From an uncultured Verrucomicrobiales bacterium (lineage in GTDB: Bacteria > Verrucomicrobiota > Verrucomicrobiia > Verrucomicrobiales > Akkermansiaceae): DNA of 48,680 nucleotides. Shown one piece after another: positions 45,299-48,680 of the stretch (the stretch's first letter is position 1; each line of letters opens with the position of its first letter). Under the pieces are notes generated by a model. It had not been told where the DNA came from. It saw only the letters and a list, made by a program, of their open reading frames with translations, and searched no databases. The stretch lies in NCBI GenBank assembly GCA_937916505.1, contig CALFSW010000479.1, positions 1 to 48,680 of the forward strand. Direction: 5' to 3'. Both the position numbers and the translations under genes were made by a program.

Positions 45299-46516
45299 TT
45301 AAGGGGAAGCCGGCAATTCCGGAAGCGTATCGCCCGGTTGTAACAAGGGAGGATTGCTCTTCACGGTCTCGGGATACTTGATCCCACAGCCGGTGTTGAG
45401 GAGCACAACCCGCTCGTTAGGATCGATCCACCCATCCGCGAGGAGTTGCCGGGTTGCGGCCAGGCAAGCAGCACCTTCCGGACAGACGAAGGCGCCCTCA
45501 ATTGACGCCAGCATTGACTCCGCAGCGAGTGTGTCCTCGTCCGAAATGGCCACCGCGCACCCATCGGTGTCGTAGACGGCTTCGAGAACCAGGAAGTCGC
45601 CAATGGCCTTGGGTACTGTGATCCCGAAAGCGCAGGTCCCGGCGTTTTCCCAAAATTCGGATTCCCGGGCCTTCGCTTCCCACGCGCGCACGATTGGGGC
45701 GCAGCCAGTGGCCTGCACCGCCACCAATCGAGGAAGCCTGCCTTGAATCCATCCGATCTCCTTCAGTTCGTTCAGCGCTTTATAGATTCCGATAATGCCG
45801 ACCCCTCCCCCGGTCGGGTAGAGGATCACATCGGGCATTTCCCAGCCGAATTGCTCGGCCAGCTCAAGACCCATCGTCTTCTTGCCTTCGATCCGGTAGG
45901 GCTCCTTGAGCGTGCTGGCGTCGTACCAATGATTCTCTTTAACGGCCTGTGCTACAATCTTCCCGGCATCGCTGATCAATCCATTGACCAAATAGAGAGT
46001 GGCGTTGGCTATGGCACATTCGCTGCGTGGAATTTGCGGAGCGTCTTGCGGCATGACCACGACGCATTCGATTCCGGCCTTGGCGCAGTAAAGTGCCCAG
46101 GCTCCGCCGGCATTGCCGTTGGTCGGCATGGCCAGTGTCTTCACTCCCAGTTCCCTGGCACGCGACACTCCGACCGCAGCACCACGGGCTTTGAAGGTGC
46201 CGGACGGAATCACACCTTCATCTTTCAAATACAGATTTGTCATGCCCATTTCACGACCAAGACGATCCAGTTTAAGCAAGGGAGTCATTCCCTCACCCAT
46301 CGTGACAATGTTTTCCTTGTCGACGACAGGAAGCAATTCGCGGTAGCGCCAAAGATCGGCCGGGCGGCCGGCGACCTTCTCCTTGCTCATGTTCTCGCGG
46401 ACCTTGTCCAAATCATAACGAACGAGCAGAGGACTGCCACAGGTGCAAAGGTGGTGAATCTCTTCGCAGGCGTAGGTGGCACTGCACTTCGGACATTCCA
46501 ATCGGGAAGTAAACAT
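45299..46516 (-). CDS. thrC: Threonine synthase
   Basis: This 405-residue PLP enzyme makes threonine from O-phosphohomoserine. It is of the type with an N-terminal zinc-ribbon-like stretch (LECPKCSATYACEE and CTCGSPL). The PLP-binding lysine lies in IPSGTFKARG (about residue 109), and the phosphate loop is seen in PTGGGVGIIGIYKA. MPTNGNAGGAWALYCAKAG and VLLNTGCGIKYPE are further signatures. The ATG at 46516 begins directly before the ribbon; 17 open codons upstream add nothing recognisable. Confidence 0.92.
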   Translation of the reverse strand: MFTSRLECPKCSATYACEEIHHLCTCGSPLLVRYDLDKVRENMSKEKVAGRPADLWRYRELLPVVDKENIVTMGEGMTPLLKLDRLGREMGMTNLYLKDEGVIPSGTFKARGAAVGVSRARELGVKTLAMPTNGNAGGAWALYCAKAGIECVVVMPQDAPQIPRSECAIANATLYLVNGLISDAGKIVAQAVKENHWYDASTLKEPYRIEGKKTMGLELAEQFGWEMPDVILYPTGGGVGIIGIYKALNELKEIGWIQGRLPRLVAVQATGCAPIVRAWEAKARESEFWENAGTCAFGITVPKAIGDFLVLEAVYDTDGCAVAISDEDTLAAESMLASIEGAFVCPEGAACLAATRQLLADGWIDPNERVVLLNTGCGIKYPETVKSNPPLLQPGDTLPELPASP

Positions 46517-46617
46517 AGGGAGAGGTCGTGAATTGATGGGGCGATGGCATCCATCCATTTTCGTCAATTGAGGTGAGTCGGATTTCCAAGCCCCCCGTCC
46601 TTCGAAAATAGAAGACT

Positions 46618-46671
46618 ATGAGGATCAAACTTCGAAAGCAATACACTGCCGAATTTAAATCGGCGGGATGA
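46618..46671 (+). pseudogene. Possible remnant of IS3-type transposase OrfA start
   Basis: A 17-codon frame reads MRIKLRKQYTAEFKSAG and stops. RKQYTAEFK is the classic beginning of OrfA proteins of IS3-family elements. Nothing like the remaining OrfA or OrfB follows in any frame I read, and I saw no inverted repeats. An overlapping second frame (46668-46805, 45 codons) has no recognisable content. If real, this is an old fragment. It lies in the 330-base gap between thrC and the divergent symporter gene. Confidence 0.35.
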
Positions 46672-46846
46672 TCACCCCTCTCATCAGACGGACCCGGGCC
46701 AGGCCCACCCGGGTCTGCCGGGACGAGTGTCAGAAATTCCGGTCTCAAGCGCTCGAGTGGCTGCTCGGAGGAGCAAATGAGAAGGGGCAATTCGGCAAGA
46801 AGTAGGTTTCGACGTCTTCCGGTAAAGATGGTAGGAAGTTCCCCCT

Positions 46847-48610
46847 ATGATAGGGACTTTTGACTGGGTGGTGATCGCAGCCTCGCTTGCGATTAGTTTG
46901 GGGATCGGTTGGTGGGCGACGAAGAAGAACAAAGGAACGTCGGAAAGTTTCTTCCTGGCGGGGAGGTCAATGCCCTGGTGGTTGCTGGGAGTGTCGATGG
47001 TGGCTACGACCTTTGCTGCCGACACGCCGACGCTGATTACGGACTGGGTGAGAACGGACGGGGTGTCGAAAAACTGGCTCTGGTGGTCGTTTGTATTTTC
47101 AGGTCTATTGACGACTTATGTCTTCGCCCGTCGGTGGAGGAGGTCAGGGGTGATGACGGATGTGGAATTCTATGAGCTGAGGTATTCGGGGACGGGCGGT
47201 AAGATTTTGAGAGGGTTTCGGGCGCTGTATCTGGGCTTGTTTTTCAACGTTTTTATCATTGCGATCGTGTCGTTGGCGGCGATCAAGATTATGGGGATTC
47301 TGATCGGAATCACCCCGCTGCAGACGATCATGATCGGGGCCGGGGCCACCATGCTTTATAGCGTGGCTGGTGGCTTAAGGTCTGTTTTGTTGGTCGACTT
47401 TTTTCAATTCGCTCTGGCGATGATTGGCTCGGTGGCCGCGACAATCTATATCCTGAACATGGACGCAGTGGGTGGACTTGAGGGGTTGTTCGCCAACGAG
47501 GCCGTGCAGGCAAAAATGAGTTTGATCCCGTCGACGCAGGAAGCCTGGGTCGCTCTCTTCATTATTCCAATCGCGCTGCAATGGTGGACCGCATACTACC
47601 CCGGAGCCGAGCCGGGTGGGGGCGGGTATATTGCCCAGCGAATCCTGGCGGCGAAAGATGAAAAGCACGCGACCAAGGCGAGTCTCTTTTTTAATGTGGC
47701 CCATTATGCCTTGCGGCCCTGGCCCTGGATTTTGGTGGCGCTCGCTTCTCTTGTGGTTTTTCCAACTTTGGAGTCGATCAGCACCGCTTTTCCTCATCTT
47801 GCGGAAGACAAGTTGGGACATGATGCGGCCTATCCGGCCATGGTGGCGCAGTTGCCTGCCGGTTTGAAGGGAGTGGTTTTGGCGTCCTTGATTGCCGCCT
47901 ATATCTCGACGCTTTCGACCCAGGTGAATTTGGCATCCTCCTATTTGACGAAGGATTTCTGGGTGAGATTCTGTCAGCCGAAAACGAGCGAGAAGGGGCA
48001 GGTGATGATTGGCCGGGTGACCGGTGCGCTTGTTCTGACCTTGGGCTCCCTGGTCGCGCTGGTCCTGACGAATGCCGCTCAGATGTTCAATTTGATCCTG
48101 ATGGTTGGGGCGGGAACCGGATTGGTGTATTTGTTACGCTGGGTTTGGTGGCGGGTGAACGCGTGGAGCGAAATTTCTGCGACGATTGCCGCCGTGGCAT
48201 CCAGCTACCTGTTTGTCGGTAAAGATCAATTGCCTTTCGCCGACCCCTTCGGATGGGCGGTGGCGATGGGTCCGTGGGCCTATGTCGGTCCGGTGGTCCT
48301 GACGACGGCCGTTTGGTTGCTGGTGACGTTTTTGACGGCCCCCGAATCGAAGGAGACTCTTTCAAATTTTGCGGATAAAACCTCACCTCCCGGCAAGGGC
48401 TGGGAGCGTTTTCGAACAACAGAGCGGAATCCGAACGAGCCTTCGGTCGGGAGTGATTTGTTGAAAGTGTTTTTCGGGAGTGCGGCGATTATCGCGGTGC
48501 TTCTGGGAACAGGATTCACCCTTTACGGGGATCATTTGAAAGGATTGCTTTTGGTGGGAGCCGGGGTGGCGACACTGGTGCCGCTTTTCAGAGACCCAAT
48601 AACAAACTAA
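46847..48610 (+). CDS. Sodium:solute symporter (SSS family)
   Basis: This 587-residue membrane protein has about 13 hydrophobic segments. The family start is clear in FFLAGRSMPWWLLGVSM (about residue 35), with ATTFAADTPTLITDWVR next and ATMLYSVAGGLRSVLLVDFFQF (abbreviated: YSVAGGLRSVLLVDF, about 170) as the conserved loop of SSS proteins. AYISTLSTQVNLASSYLTKD (about 350) matches the conserved helix 8 region that carries Na+ ligands. The substrate cannot be assigned. A GGTAGGAAG sequence precedes the ATG. Cytosolic linker residues about 495-540 are hydrophilic, then one or two final helices follow. Confidence 0.9.
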   Translation: MIGTFDWVVIAASLAISLGIGWWATKKNKGTSESFFLAGRSMPWWLLGVSMVATTFAADTPTLITDWVRTDGVSKNWLWWSFVFSGLLTTYVFARRWRRSGVMTDVEFYELRYSGTGGKILRGFRALYLGLFFNVFIIAIVSLAAIKIMGILIGITPLQTIMIGAGATMLYSVAGGLRSVLLVDFFQFALAMIGSVAATIYILNMDAVGGLEGLFANEAVQAKMSLIPSTQEAWVALFIIPIALQWWTAYYPGAEPGGGGYIAQRILAAKDEKHATKASLFFNVAHYALRPWPWILVALASLVVFPTLESISTAFPHLAEDKLGHDAAYPAMVAQLPAGLKGVVLASLIAAYISTLSTQVNLASSYLTKDFWVRFCQPKTSEKGQVMIGRVTGALVLTLGSLVALVLTNAAQMFNLILMVGAGTGLVYLLRWVWWRVNAWSEISATIAAVASSYLFVGKDQLPFADPFGWAVAMGPWAYVGPVVLTTAVWLLVTFLTAPESKETLSNFADKTSPPGKGWERFRTTERNPNEPSVGSDLLKVFFGSAAIIAVLLGTGFTLYGDHLKGLLLVGAGVATLVPLFRDPITN

Positions 48611-48680
48611 GGCGGGAATTCCGGGCAAACACGTTGCGCTTTTTTAGTCAGGTGCCGAGATCTTCAAGTCTGTGAAGGTT

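Overview
The window reads as chromosomal DNA of a member of the Verrucomicrobiota (or a close PVC relative). Three things point there: PEP-CTERM tails on two exported proteins; very large secreted proteins built from Calx-beta, CARDB, cadherin-like, lamin-tail and CotH modules; and a fusion of an SGNH-like domain, a PVC-type membrane-bound dehydrogenase propeller and cytochrome c. No rRNA, tRNA, CRISPR array, phage or complete insertion sequence was seen. The taxonomic call is inference from gene content.

Left part (1-14.95 kb), exported and cell-surface proteins. A 15-bp tandem repeat precedes a large FG-GAP/ASPIC-UnbV/thioredoxin-like/TPR protein. Its reading frame is interrupted by one in-frame UGA, followed at once by a tight hairpin placed like a bacterial SECIS element. 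I read this as a probable selenoprotein (274-3666), and it is the most interesting signal in the window. Next come a PEP-CTERM protein with a clear terminator, a 34-codon signal-peptide remnant, and a minus-strand gene of about 9 kb for a giant modular adhesin-like protein. That gene is split by a +1 frameshift near 11.78 kb and carries an internal 386-bp direct repeat. A PEP-CTERM trypsin-like protease is transcribed divergently from it across a short region with a 14-bp palindrome.

Middle part (15.3-33.8 kb), housekeeping. A plus-strand cluster holds iscA-like, hscB-like and hscA-like genes for Fe-S assembly, without iscS or iscU, followed by two zinc-ribbon or basic single-pass membrane proteins of unknown function. 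A run of seven minus-strand genes converges on it: an LptF/LptG permease, a hypothetical protein, a Dus tRNA-dihydrouridine synthase, a LysM protein, an HTH protein, gltX and aroE. Further on are a repeat-rich membrane-anchored protein with a dicarboxylate/glutamate symporter, proA, a small anchored protein, and tal with a strong terminator.

Right part (33.9-48.6 kb), polymer- and solute-related functions. An SGNH-like/dehydrogenase/cytochrome c fusion is divergent from a PQQ-type propeller protein. Then follow a 1767-residue CotH/lamin-tail exported protein, a zinc alcohol dehydrogenase, threonine synthase, a possible IS3 OrfA remnant, and a sodium/solute symporter. The giant protein and the CotH protein end in a similar C-terminal module, which suggests a shared way of being exported or attached.
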